DNA of 53,329 nt from Saccoglossus kowalevskii (Eukaryota; Hemichordata; Enteropneusta; Harrimaniidae). Numbering within the stretch: the first letter of the stretch is position 1; the number at the start of each line of letters is the position of its first letter. The stretch covers positions 224,882 to 278,210 of the forward strand of contig NW_003116950.1 in the NCBI RefSeq assembly GCF_000003605.2. The letters are read 5' to 3'. Below are positions 1 to 37,500 of the stretch, one piece after another. The position numbers and the translations under genes are program-made. The notes under the pieces were generated by a model, which was given only the letters and a program-made list of their open reading frames with translations, ran no database searches and was not told the DNA's origin.

Positions 1-1943
1 AGTATTAGTGACGTCACGAAATTCGGGCATCATCATCCTTAATCGCATATATATAATCCATACTAACCATGTCATAATGCGTACATGTCACACTGTGTGA
101 ACTGTGCCTTACCTCGGGCACGTGATGTAGGCTATTTACCATGTGTATTCGATTCAATAATTCTGTATAGCCTGTTTCCGATAAACATTCAACTACTTCA
201 TTTCTATGAATTTCCAATGCTGCTATATGGAAAATTATTTTGTGAGAGTGGTTAGATTTTCATTTTCTTCACAACGACAAGTAGACATCTATGTCGAATA
301 AAGTTCAGAAGCGATGGGTCATCTATAGTGCACTCTTCTTTCAACTTGCAGTATTCCAGCGATGAATCACAATGCCCGTGGCAAAATTGCATTCGAAACT
401 ATCTCTATGGAAACCAATTTCTTACACATCTATTGAGGCCCTTATCCGTTTAGACGTGGGGCGGAATATCTACTATCCCATCCTCTGTATGCAACATTCC
501 AATTGAGCAAACGCTTTTAAACAAGATAAAGTAGGGTCGCCTCCCATTAGACATCTTATTTGTAGCGGTATTTATCGCACTGACCGGAATGTATCCTGTA
601 CAACATTGTGAATGCCGGATGGTCATAAAATGACAATCATGTAGCGTTACTGAACGTTTCCGTCCTCAGGACGAATAGCCATGCAATTAACTTTCTATTT
701 CAATGGTATCCCACGCCACCGTGGAACGTAACCTCTTATTGTCTTGTTTCAGATAATATCTATTACATATGGCTGCGCGGAGTGTGTGTGCATTTTGGTT
801 GTGTCCGGGCTTGGCTTTACAATTACTGAGTTCGTGGCGATATGACCGTTTGGTACAAACATTTACAAATCTAGTGTCAATACTGTCAGGACCCGTGTCG
901 GGGATTGATGCCAACCAACCAACCAAGTGTGAAGGTCGAGGTGTGCAGGGGGAGGGGCATATGTTGAAAAATACTGTCAAACATTTCGTGTATCAGTTGC
1001 CCTTAATAGACGAGAAGACCGTCTATAGGGTTCTCGAGGGCGTGCTTCTCTGGCCGATTACGCCACCAACGGGTAGACACTTTTGAATTCGGTTCAAGAT
1101 TCCCATCATCATACGGACAAATAAACAAACAAAGAAAACTTGTTTTCCGTTTTTTACTCCCATGTATTGGTGTGATAGATACATAATTTGAGTACGATTT
1201 TGTCATTGTTCATTATTAGTATACTTTATAATATTATCTCTATTATGTCATATTATATTACTGCAATCTTAGTAAAATGTATAGTCCACACCATAGTGTA
1301 ATATGTGAACGAGGAATACGAACCGATCTCATGTCGCAGACATTTCGGCACCAATACACCATCTTCCTGTTTATCTGCCCCCTGAAAATAACATTGCCGC
1401 CCGCTAACTATTGAGTTGACGGTGATTTATTGATTTTTGGTCGTCACGTCATACGTCACGGTAAATATGACAAAAATACCTTACCTTACAGAAAATGTAC
1501 TAAGTAAACTAACCAATCCCTTGTGAAATCTCTCACGTTTTTGTCTAAGTGCTCGATATTTTCGCTTCAAGTCACTCTTTCAACAGCTGTTTATCTAGTC
1601 GGGCCCCCGCGTAGAGCCCACTCAGATGGTTTTACTGATACGCAGTGACCACAAGTCACCCTTGTGGACCGTTAGTTTTACATTTTCAAACGTGCATGCG
1701 TAGTCATACATTGGACAAGGGTCTCTGTTACGCTGACTGACTTTCAATATGTTTACTCACAACTCGCTGGAGGCTTATTTACATCGCAGACGGACTGCGT
1801 ATACCTTAGCTGGTAACTCGAGCAGTGAGATATCGTTACTCAACGCTCTCTTCTGGTCCGTTACCCGAAATCTCTTTTTAGCTTTTTAAACCTTCAGTAT
1901 TATATATTTTTAAACACACTTCGTGCACCACACTGCTACTACC
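1..1943. other. 5' flank and presumed promoter region of gene A
   Basis: I find no gene in this stretch. The short open frames here have no recognisable domains and overlap on both strands. A perfect CRE-type palindrome TGACGTCA lies at 9-16. The last 300 bp lead directly into the first coding exon of the + strand Ovo gene. An in-frame stop (TAA, 1911-1913) sits just upstream of the start codon, so the coding frame does not extend further 5'. The transcription start cannot be placed from sequence alone. Confidence 0.5.
1669..1863 (+). promoter_or_regulatory. Two CCGTTA motifs upstream of gene A (candidate Ovo autoregulatory sites)
   Basis: CCGTTA occurs at 1669-1674 (within GACCGTTAG) and at 1858-1863 (within GTCCGTTACC), 275 and 86 bp before the ATG. 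CCGTTA, or CNGTTA, is the reported core recognition sequence of Ovo/OVOL proteins, and vertebrate OVOL1 is known to repress its own promoter. Two matches in 200 bp is more than expected by chance, but the motif is short. Autoregulation is an inference. Confidence 0.3.
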
Positions 1944-17027
<15,084 letters not shown>

Positions 17028-18008
17028 TGAACGTGCGCTACCAACGTTAGTTTCAAGTCGGTATAAAATACCATATATGGCCATGGGATACTTCTGACGT
17101 ATGTGACAGTGAAATAACATTGGCAGATGTTTGGTGCCCATGTTTCACCCAAATATGAATTCTACCTTAAGAAAAATATACTATTGTTATTTTTTTATAT
17201 TATCACAAATATGGCAGAAAAAAGTGTTTGACAGAAAATCCCGCAAGTTTACGTTGATTTTTGGTTAATATTGATTTGGTCTACTATAATGGAAAATAGG
17301 GGCATACAACTATGGGTATTCTTTTCATAAATAGATACCTACATGCTTTCGTGTAGTCATAATTATAATTCTTACCCAATCACACCTTAATGTTAACGCC
17401 AATTTTACATCCGCAGCTAAATACTGCTGCCAGGTTGTAGCTACGAGAACCAAATTTGTGGTTAGAATATAATCAGAATAATTACATTTTACAATAGCCC
17501 AGTCCATTCTAATGATGCGAATGAAATTATAAAAAAAAATAGATGATATGATTTTTATGTGAGACAGAGTTCCATTTATCCTCTTCGGGCCCTGTGGTTT
17601 ATAATGCTGTAAGGTTCTCTCCCCAGTGCACCTTGTCTTTGTCAATTGGCTTGGCCGCGTTGCATAAAAAGAGAGAAGCGTAACAAAATAGACCATTTTC
17701 TTCTACAAGGAAACAAAACTCTCTAAAACTACAAAATGACCTGTCAAACTTCGTATCAGAGATGGATTTATTTTTATAATATTTAGAACCAATGTAGCCT
17801 AAAATTAAATTATTTCCAGATTCTAAATTCACCAGTTATGTACATTAACCAACGTTTCACTCAAGTTGCACCAGTGTCCCTGTTTCATTTTTCAGAAGGT
17901 CTATGGCGGCAACAGTGTGAGAAATAACGACGCGTGTAATAATAGCACAGTGGAAATTATCTAGATAGCAGCATAGCACACTGCCTCGTGGCTAGACATA
18001 ATTCGACA

Positions 18009-18014
18009 AATAAA
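18009..18014 (+). terminator. Candidate polyadenylation signal, gene A
   Basis: The first canonical AATAAA that I find downstream of the gene A stop, 982 bp after it. A weaker ATTAAA occurs near 17805. AATAAA is common in AT-rich DNA, so this is only a candidate. Confidence 0.25.
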
Positions 18015-18738
18015 AGCAATGCACGTTCGGTTGCAGTACATTATTTACTTAGAAATTGGGGTTACCATATTATTATACACTTATAATATATCTTTTTAAA
18101 CATTCGAATAGATTGATTAATACGTATGTTAAGTTATCGGTCATAGAGGTTAAACCTCAATTGGTCGCTATTTATTATAATATAAGTAAAATAGCATATC
18201 GAGTAACGCAGAGGTGAGCGTATAATCTACAGCAAGGTGTTCGTCCGCCACGTGGTAGCTGATATACATAGGTACCGACACGCAAAGAAGAAATTTAATT
18301 GTGTTCCTATTTCTCACATTAAAGCTCGCAGAACGTTGAATAATAAAATAGTTCTTGAATCCCTTATATATATCCTACGACAGACAATGACATAATTTTA
18401 GGCTCTCTCTGTGATTACGCTACACTCCAATACACTGACAATGTCTGTTTACTAGATGGTCGTTTTAGGTGTGTAAAATACCCAAATTTCGGAAATTTCA
18501 TACTAACTGCACGATAATTGCTAAAAAACACTGTTCTTGCTTGTATTTGTCGGATCATATATTGCCAAAAGAAAGTGGGTTATTACGATCTAGTCCATTT
18601 TCACGGTGTCATTGATTTCTGTGTCATTTTTACTGGAGTCATAATTTCTTAAATTCGTTCGTCTCACGCGACAACATACGTATTTACGTGGTTATTGCCA
18701 TGACACAGAGGAGAGCAATAGTCTGTTCGTACTCCACG

Positions 18739-19288
18739 TGACGCCTTACATAGTGTACATACTTATATCTGGACACAAAGTCCACTTCAAGGCGACAAGT
18801 GGCGTGACGTCACGCTCATTGAACATTAACTGTAGTGAATGCAGTAAAATAAACGTCACCAAATTCATGTTTTTGTGTTTAACTTCTCCATCATTTCCAT
18901 CCAGGCGCGTTACACATTCTTCTGCGTTACATTTCAACCATGCGGTCGTGATTCATTGACGTCACCACAAAATATGTATAATTTCGCCCACTCATTTACT
19001 TTCAAAATAGTGTATTTTGACCAAAATTCGCATCCATTCACGTCAACAACGTCGCCATATCAGTTTCCAGTCAACTTTCCAGTCAACAGCGATGAATCAA
19101 CGCGATCCCAGACGCTAACTGTAGCAATAGATTCAGCAATCCCTTGACGTTCTTTGTGTTTTTCTCATGTTTCATCGCGCGAAATTAGACGCGACACTGA
19201 TATAGCGAAGTTACAGACATGAACAATGGAATAAACATTGACCTGCCCAATGAGTCTCGCCCTCTATTGACGAAAAACTCCTGTGACG
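18739..19288. promoter_or_regulatory. Cluster of TGACG/CGTCA (CRE/bZIP-like) motifs
   Basis: Full palindromes TGACGTCA occur at 18805-18812 and 18957-18964. Half-sites lie at 18739 (TGACG), 18854 (CGTCA), 19041 (CGTCA), 19145, 19268 and 19284 (TGACG). That is ten half-sites in 550 bp, against about one expected. Such motifs are bound by CREB/ATF-type bZIP factors in animals. The stretch is also richer in CpG (TCGCGCG, GCGCG) than its surroundings. A regulatory role, possibly shared by both Ovo genes, is inference. Confidence 0.35.
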
Positions 19289-21304
19289 TGAAAGAGAGGT
19301 TGTTTCGATCTATAATCGCGCGCCAATTACAAATAACGGTTTGAGTCATTACTATGGCTGTTACGATAAACGACATTGTTTTCAACCGTCTGTATTATGT
19401 TTCGTTATTAATTCTAGAGGGCGCCACCTAATGAAGCTAGCTGAACAAGGGCGAATCATCGTGTATAACCTGATTTTAGACGTTAAGTAATGCAATAATT
19501 CACTTTTATTCGAGCTGATCCAGTATTTTAATTTAGTTTAGCCATAGACCTTAGAGGGTCTATAGTTTAGCAGACTTTTCCCTTGGGTAAAAGTGTAAAT
19601 GTATATGCAGGAATTCCACCGTCACGTAGTAGGAGAATTAGAGCCGCGTTATGCATGCTTTTTCTATGCTGATCATATCCTTTGTTCGTTTCGCGGTTTT
19701 CCATTTTGTATAAATGGAGTAAACTGAACAAACATACAAAAACAATAACGGAAGTTATTTTTGTTCAATATTTATTGCAAGTTTGCAGCACACTCAATAG
19801 GACACACGTGTAAACACTGTTAATAAAAATAGTTTGAAGCCATTATTGTATCAAAAAAAAAAAATTAAATCGGTATTATCCATAAAAAAACAATTTCGCC
19901 CGACATTGAAGTTTAAAAAGATCAAGCTATGTCTAGAGCCTTATAAACTTGGATATAGTTGATTACGATAAAGAAATCCGAAATTTTGTTTCGATCAGAG
20001 TATTTAAAAAAGTCTGATACCAAATACCATAAAAACAGTATTAACACGATGGAACTAGAAACATAATTTTAGCCGGTGTTTGAATTATCACGCGACGTTA
20101 AATATAAAACTATTATACCACCTCATAAAAAATGGATTGAAATTTATAGAAACTGCAATAAGTGATGTTGTTGCTTCACACATATTAATGGAAGACAGAT
20201 TTATATAAAAAATAAAAAGGTAAAACTCGTAAGATGAATGGATATGTAGGAATCGTACAGTAAATAGCCACAACAGTGAAATAAGAATATACATGTACTA
20301 GTAATTTATACGCAAATAAACACAGATATCTCGTTTTTAGTGAGAGTCACGTGACTTCTTTTGCCCCTGAAATATCATGCAATATTTTCTTTCTTCATCG
20401 CGTCTACTGCTGCCCTGACAATGGTACTGGGGGCATTGAACCCGATGGCGAGATAAACAAGACTTCGGCGGATATTTGCGTCTAAGGTCCATGGTATACA
20501 TATTGAAGTCACTAATGGTAATATTTGGATAGACGGTGCATTGAAATAAATAAATTACGGTAATATCAACGGTGTTACAGATTTCATAACTGATTATTGC
20601 TATATTTATAAAGGACGGGTTTGTTTATGATAAACAGATACAGAATGAACTAGAGAACAAATAAATTAATAAATAAATAAAGTTAAATAAAACACGACAG
20701 AGATGTCGTAGCATGAAGGACGAGTGTCCGAAAATTAACTTTTGTAAGACACTAGTCTTTTAGTACTGTGAAGTATAGAAAAGCAGAAATATACCCTCGA
20801 CAGATTGTCTTAAAAAATAACGATATAAATAATACAAATTTTACACAACACAATAGTTAAGCCATTAAAATGGTTTATAAACAATATTAATATTAGTATT
20901 TATGTAAAACGAAAAAGTATAGTTCAATAAGACAGTTTTCTTGAGTAACCCACACTCGATAATTGGCAAAATTGAATGGCACAGCTGCTGAACTGGACGA
21001 TACAAAATTATAGTCAAACATTATCAAAAAAATTGCCAAAACATATTCTAGTTATTGTGAATACAAATTTAACAATATTAATATTTGCAAAATGGCGAAT
21101 TGGAAGACATTTGTAATGTGGCGACAATGTTACAAAAGTACTTCGGATGGTTCGGTGGATGAAAGTTCGACGGCATCAATTATTATCAAAATAACATTTC
21201 TATATACAAACTTGACTTTAAATGTTCTGCTCAGTACTAGCGGGATTATTCTAGTTTACTCTATTTGGTTTGCCAGTCTATTTTCCAGTACATGCTACAA
21301 TCAG

Positions 21305-21310
21305 TTTATT
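21305..21310 (-). terminator. Candidate polyadenylation signal, gene B
   Basis: TTTATT on the + strand reads AATAAA on the minus strand, about 560 bp after the gene B stop. It is the first canonical signal that I find downstream of the coding end. Confidence 0.35.
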
Positions 21311-21869
21311 GCTCTTTAAAATTGTAATATGAACAAATTTGAATATCTTTGAATTGTTTTGATAGTAGAAAATTGATTTACAAAAACATGCAATCAAATT
21401 ATTTTGGATTTCAATAAATCGTAATCCATGAGACTATACACAATATTTATCCAATTTGCATGTACAGACTGTAAAATTGTCGATCGTGAACTTTGCACGT
21501 TGGTTTGCGGAATAATAATACTCAAATAACTGAAAATATCCATGTAGTGGTACTATCACTTATAAAAAATAAGTTGAGTTGAAATAAAATCAATTATTAG
21601 TAAAATAGGTAAATGTCTCTTTTATCAAGAAAAATATGGAAACAAACGAACAAAGCGTATAAACTTGTAAACTAATGGTGGCGCTATTCAATAGTCGATG
21701 AGTAATATTGAACAATCTGATAGTCGACATTTAATACGAACTGCAGAATGTGTTTTCATAAATATTTCGTTATTCGAAATTATAATTGTAATTATAATAA
21801 GTTTTACTTTTAGTAAAAAATAAGCTGCCATAATAAATAAAATATGTATACATTCCCGCTACTCCGACG

Positions 21870-31518
<9,649 letters not shown>

Positions 31519-34500
31519 GTTGTCGCTTATCTGTACTTGTCTCGAAAGCATGTGTTCGATGATGGTCTACCATCCGCGATGACTCGGTGCGTAGTGGTTT
31601 CCAGGTACAGGTAGATCACAATCTCGATCGACGTGGGAGTAGTTTTCTTGGTACGTGTGGGGTAGCTTATGTCGGGTTTAATCAGGTGAACAACTATGAA
31701 CAGTGTAGAAATCGAAACGGTAAAACGCTAATGTCTCTGTGTGTCTCTCACGTCTGTATGAATGAATGCAAGTTGGACCGTTCCATTCTTAATGGAAGGG
31801 GTATCGTCATGTGCAGCGTGTTGAATATTCACTTAGGAGGGTGAATCAAATTCAAGGTACCATACAATGTAACCTGATTTTAAGATATGAATCACCATTA
31901 ATTTGTACCTTCTCGCAAATGAGAATTACACCATGCAAATATTCTGATGGTTTGTTCAAATTTCCTTCATGTTGAGGACCCCCCCCCCCACAGTTCTACT
32001 TATCCGACCCACCCCACATCACCTATTCATGTGTGCGCATGCGCGACAGAAGGAAAAATATCTCTTCCCGAAAAGCTATAGGTGGAAACGCGGAAAGTAT
32101 ATAATACATTTACGTATGAAAAAGTACAAAAAAGCAAAGTACGTAAATTGACGTCGCTCAGGTACGATTGCACATATCAACGCAAGCCATGCGAAGAATT
32201 TCGAACCCATTCATGACCATTAAGGAGAAGAAACAGGCGGAAGCAGTTCACGGATTTGCATCAACAATACCAGGCGATTGACACATTTGATATTGATATA
32301 AATATAACACCCGCGTTGATTATACATCGTGAAAATGCTATTCACACTTTATGCAAATACAACTGAATATTCACGAGTTCTGTTTTGTAGTCTGCATGGG
32401 AATAGAAATTCAGTGCTGTTTTTAAAATATCAGACGGAAGACAAACTTCCGTGAAAATGATGCGACAATCTTGTAATGTCGCTTTACAGTTATTGACGTG
32501 TGATTATTGCAAATCACAGACAAAAATATTACAGTAGTTAGTGGACTCAGGAATTTATAATCACATTGATAGATGCGTGATCAAGAAAACTCAGCTTAAT
32601 TCAAGATCAAGAAATAATTGGAGACTTTATAACAACAACCTCCATTATTAACATATGTTGGCTAAGGTTACTCAAGCCAAAGTTGACTTATTAGCATATA
32701 GTTAGTCGCTTTGTTTTCCTCTCATTACAATTTGTGCGTCATCTGGGTAATTTCCCTAGAACAGTTAACACCACAAGTTGGCATTTATTTGGGAATTAGC
32801 ACCGATTACGTCATCACTCGTCGATTGCAACGCGGACAATAGGTGGTAAGATGTTCCGTGTCATCTGTTTACGTTCATACCGTACGGTGTGGTGGTGACA
32901 ATGAATGGTTGCATTGCCACCATTTGGGGGCTGTTATCTTGAGTAGTGGTTAGTGGCCGTTACGCCACGAGTCAACTTACAGTTATCTTGTAGTTGCCAG
33001 TGTATTTCAATAGTAACTGAACGTCGCATTTTAATTTATTAAAATAAATATTTCATCAGAAAAAACATATACGTATGTTTTGGCATGGAAATACTTTTGT
33101 GGCGTATTTGGAAATTATGATGTGATGGTCATTGAACCACGGATGGCATACGTGACCATGATGAAATCACATATTTAAAATACTAAATACTAGTAGTTTG
33201 TTTTTCTCCTGCGAATTCAATGTGATTGAGAAACGAACAACACCGTGCACCCCACGTAGTTGGAACATGCACTAACACAACACCGATCCAAATACGATGT
33301 GATCAGGTCGACCAACTGGCGCGTAGCGGGCAATGCCGTCATCTTATTGTCCAAAATGGGCATTGATCAACATTTAAAAAACAACGCCGATCTCTGCACG
33401 TAGCTACATATCTGCGATGATTCCTAACAATGTTCAGATTGTCAGTAAAATGTCCCTGACTGTAATCCAGTTTGCTTTACACATGCCAGTACACACAATA
33501 CTATTAATTGACGTATTTGAGTGGTAAATCCAGATATTTTTTGCAGCAGCATTGGCCGTGTTGCTATGTTCACCACAACAACATGTTTTTTTTTGTTTTG
33601 TTTTGTTTTTGCGCGCGCGAGGTTATGTTGGTTGAATATATGTATGTACATCTACAACTAAAGTGTATTACTAGCTCCTTTTTAATGGAGTTAATACCAC
33701 CAAGGAAATACTCATGATATTTCTAGTCCAACTAAGCGTCTAGCTAACTCGATCGGCTATTGCATCCCATCAGGAAATACAATACATGTGTTCAACTATA
33801 CGATATAATAAAAATGATGCTTTATTTGTTTTTCTGAAGAAGGAAGTGTGTATAACCCGATGTACGAGCTTATGATGGCGATTCGTGGCATTATTGCATC
33901 CCGACATCAGCGAGTTTAGTAATCACAAATGGTGTACACGAAATACCCCCACCCGTGTTTGGTTTATCGAAGCAACATTTGTAGATTGTTTAAGTTTCAA
34001 TTGTAGAAATGAAAAAAAAAAAATCTTCTTCACTGTCTCCAGGGTCTAATAATGGTCATACTCTTCAGCAGCGTGTCCGTGATTTAAAATTTTAATTTGT
34101 GTTTTTTTTTATTATAAGGTGTTGTCTGCAGACCAGCCGACACTATTTGGATGGAGACGCTGCATACGCGTATGGAAACTTTTGTAATTATGTTAGACCA
34201 CACTGCGCATGCGTATGTCACAGATGACTGCTCAGAGAGTGGGTCTCTACACTATACTACGCAAGGAGATGATGACAGAGATCGCTTTCACTTTGCCCCT
34301 GTATAAACAAATACGGCATGTTATGATAGATAGAAAGACATACAATAATACTATTCTTGTCGAACTTTTGTATATATTTCACAGACAAAACGAGTATTTC
34401 TGCAAAAACTCGACAAACCCAACGGAATTATTGGATTACGCACTATTTTAATATAGAAACGCGAAATTGTTACAGTGAATTAAAAGCGTTATTATATTTG

Positions 34501-37500
34501 GTGAACTATTTTTTACTTTTCGCCAGCTCTCAGAACCCAGTGAAATTTTACCCTGTGGATTTCTTATATGCCATTATCTTCTAAATTTACACAACTGAGA
34601 CCAGAAACATGTCGTTTCGAGCCTCATCTTTGTCCATTATAGCGTGACCCCGTCATAGTACGGTCGCTTATATATCAACCCAACCCAGGAGGGTATCCCG
34701 CGGGCTGCCAGCAATACAAATTTCGAACTGACATTTACGATTACCCGAAGCCGTGAACCATTCACCGTAGAGGAATGTAACACCAGTGGGACGTCTTGGC
34801 TTGGTGACAAGCAATAAACTTAGCTAACTTTAATGCACTTTAAGACTTGCCAGGGGTACTATGAAACCAACGAGTCGTTCTTGTTGCTAATGACAACACA
34901 CACTTAAGAGGACAATAACCTATTGTTAAAAACTAAGATTCAGGAGATAGTTTCTTATTTTCCTGAATCGTGATTCACACTGGTATATAAGCAACCCACT
35001 GTTCTCAACATATATTGCTAAAAAGTGGCACATACGCGCACAGAGGACGAACGTCGACTGAGCTGATACCACTGGACGCAGGCGGGCATTCCACTGTGTA
35101 GAGGCTAGGTGTAACACTACTACACCACTTTAATGAGCAATTAAATCTGTAGAAATTAAATAATGACTATATATGTGTTAAGTTTCCATTCCTGAGTGCT
35201 TGTTTCCTCTAAATGAGTCATTATATGATCCAATCAAGGGTCAATGAAAAACACGTTGTATGGGGACAGTAACTGAACGTAACTAGAGGCGATTTAGCTA
35301 GAGACCAACGGTCGAATCATGAACAATTTACGTACTAGTTTTATGGTAAAAACAGATTTTATTACCATCATTTGTAAGAAATATTTACTTCCATAGTGTG
35401 TTGCATGTTTATTTGGTTGTAAGATGGCTTGAGTGGTATTACTTCAAAAGCACTACGCGTTTTGAATAAGTCGATATCAAGTTGTTCTTCCGTCTTCTCG
35501 GTATGCTGCTCAATCGTAGCCAGGCGCACCATCGAACATTAGAGACAAACACCTTGATATGATAAACTGCACCTTGTATCTTTATTCGATGATTTACGAT
35601 GTCATGACGCAAATCGCCGAACACAATAGTTTACTTTACGACAGTGCTAGGCGATTCACGTGACCAAGCGACTGCCCTCGAGTAAAACGTCATTGTTACT
35701 GCGAAAATGCGTTATTTGGAACGAGACTTCACAAAACCGAGCGAAATGCACCAATTCACTTGGCAGCAATTATCGCTGGATAGTCGCATTAATTATTTCG
35801 ATGTTGTCAGTAATACGTGCGTCCTTCCAATGAACCTTGTCAACCCCGCTTCTGCCTTCAGCACGTGATACTTTCCCGCCATAGCAAAACTCGTTTACAT
35901 AATCAATAATTTCAATCATAACTTTCAATGAAACTAACATAATTCACAACTTGATTACACGTTCCGCTTCTAACATATTGGATAGAAAGAAATGTAGAAT
36001 ATGATGCTACCAGAGAGCTACGCCCATAGTGACCGCCTTACTTAAAAATCTACCAGTATCCCGGTCAGTGTTATTACATGGCACTCGAAGCAAAACGATA
36101 TACGCTGAATTTCCTTATGTGTTGACATGATGACGTGCGAAAAATACAATTTGGGAAATATTTGGGACAGAAACAGCATAAATCTTATTTATTATTTGTT
36201 ACAATTACCTCTTTCTGTCACGTTACACCCACTGACTGTTGGTGTCGCGTTGCACATGTGCGTGCAATTAACTATAACAACTCAACACTTAGGGATGACT
36301 AATGATTTACTTTGCTCCAATCACGGTTCATCCTATTGCGTGATGCATCCCTTCATTCTAATACATCAATTCGCCCAAAGCACTAACAAGAGTCAAATGT
36401 CACACAAGCGACGGTCTATTTACACTTGACATCATGTTCACGCACTGATACATTGTTCACATGACTACCAGTCTGTGTTTGGAGTTTGATCACACACATA
36501 TACAATGTATGTCTTATATTATAATTAGTACCGTCGGTAGTAAGATACATTGTGTTTCGTCATTGCAGTGGTTTCTGATCGGTTTCTTATCTATATCCAC
36601 TTACACCACAGGCAAGTCAACGTGTTTTTGTTCCGTGTTCATCGATTATAAAAATATAAGAGATTCTCAAGAAATAAATTGTGTACGTCATCGTATTTTA
36701 CGGAATAACGTACTGCGAGAAATCAGGAATTCACATATGCAAATCACATCACACAGACTCCCCTCTTCTCCAGTCGTCGACTACGACGGGTCGAATTCCC
36801 ATAATTCCAATAAGACGGAATCTTATACGTATATTTATGACAACACCAAACTATTTTAATATCAAATCACAGACAGCAATCTTTGCGTCATATTTTATTA
36901 TTACAAACCCAGACTACAGTGAACGAATGAATGAACTTTCTGTCCAAGCAAATTTGTTCTGTTTAGGCCTAGCTCCGAGCCATGCCAATTCTGAAATTGA
37001 CAGACAATTTGAACAAGCCATTAGGAATGGGCAATAACAATGTTGTACTTGCTTGGGACTCGGTTAAAATTTGATTTGAGTATTTATACACAAAATATTG
37101 ATGATTATGTAAAATAAAAAAGCAAAAACGCATCTAAATTTGTTTATATATTGTTTGTCAGCTGATAGGGCCGCTAACAATATTAAATGATTGATTAGGT
37201 TTTATCAAAATGAGGCAAATGTCGTGTTGTAGCATGACTATTATGAACGATCCAAAACGTCACACAATCTTTTGTAATTAAAGCATAGTCCGTTTACAGC
37301 CTAACCATCAACATAGTGTGACATTTCACAGGAAATAAACCAAAACGAAAGGAACTATTCATTTAAAAAAAAGTGAAAACAAAAACACGCGCGGGAAGAC
37401 CTGATTCACATAGTCATTAACAAATGAACAATTCGGCAACATTTGCCTAATCCCATATATAGTATATGTTATAAAAATTCTCCACCTATTTTCGCCACCT

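Larger units (their letters stand above)
17028..21869. other. Intergenic interval between the convergent genes (4.8 kb)
   Basis: This holds the 3' UTRs of both genes. No coding exon is recognised. A CRE-like motif cluster lies at 18739-19288. Candidate polyadenylation signals are AATAAA at 18009-18014 for gene A and, on the minus strand, at 21310-21305 for gene B. The rest is AT-rich with short A runs. I see no inverted-repeat scar of the duplication. Confidence 0.6.

Noticed and set aside
1901-1910. TATATATTTT as a TATA box for gene A
   Set aside because: It lies only about 40 bp before the ATG, leaving almost no 5' UTR, and such strings are frequent in this AT-rich sequence.
36461-37037. 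Two overlapping + strand frames of 132 and 118 codons
   Set aside because: No domain, no splice support and overlapping frames. Within chance expectation for this length of sequence.
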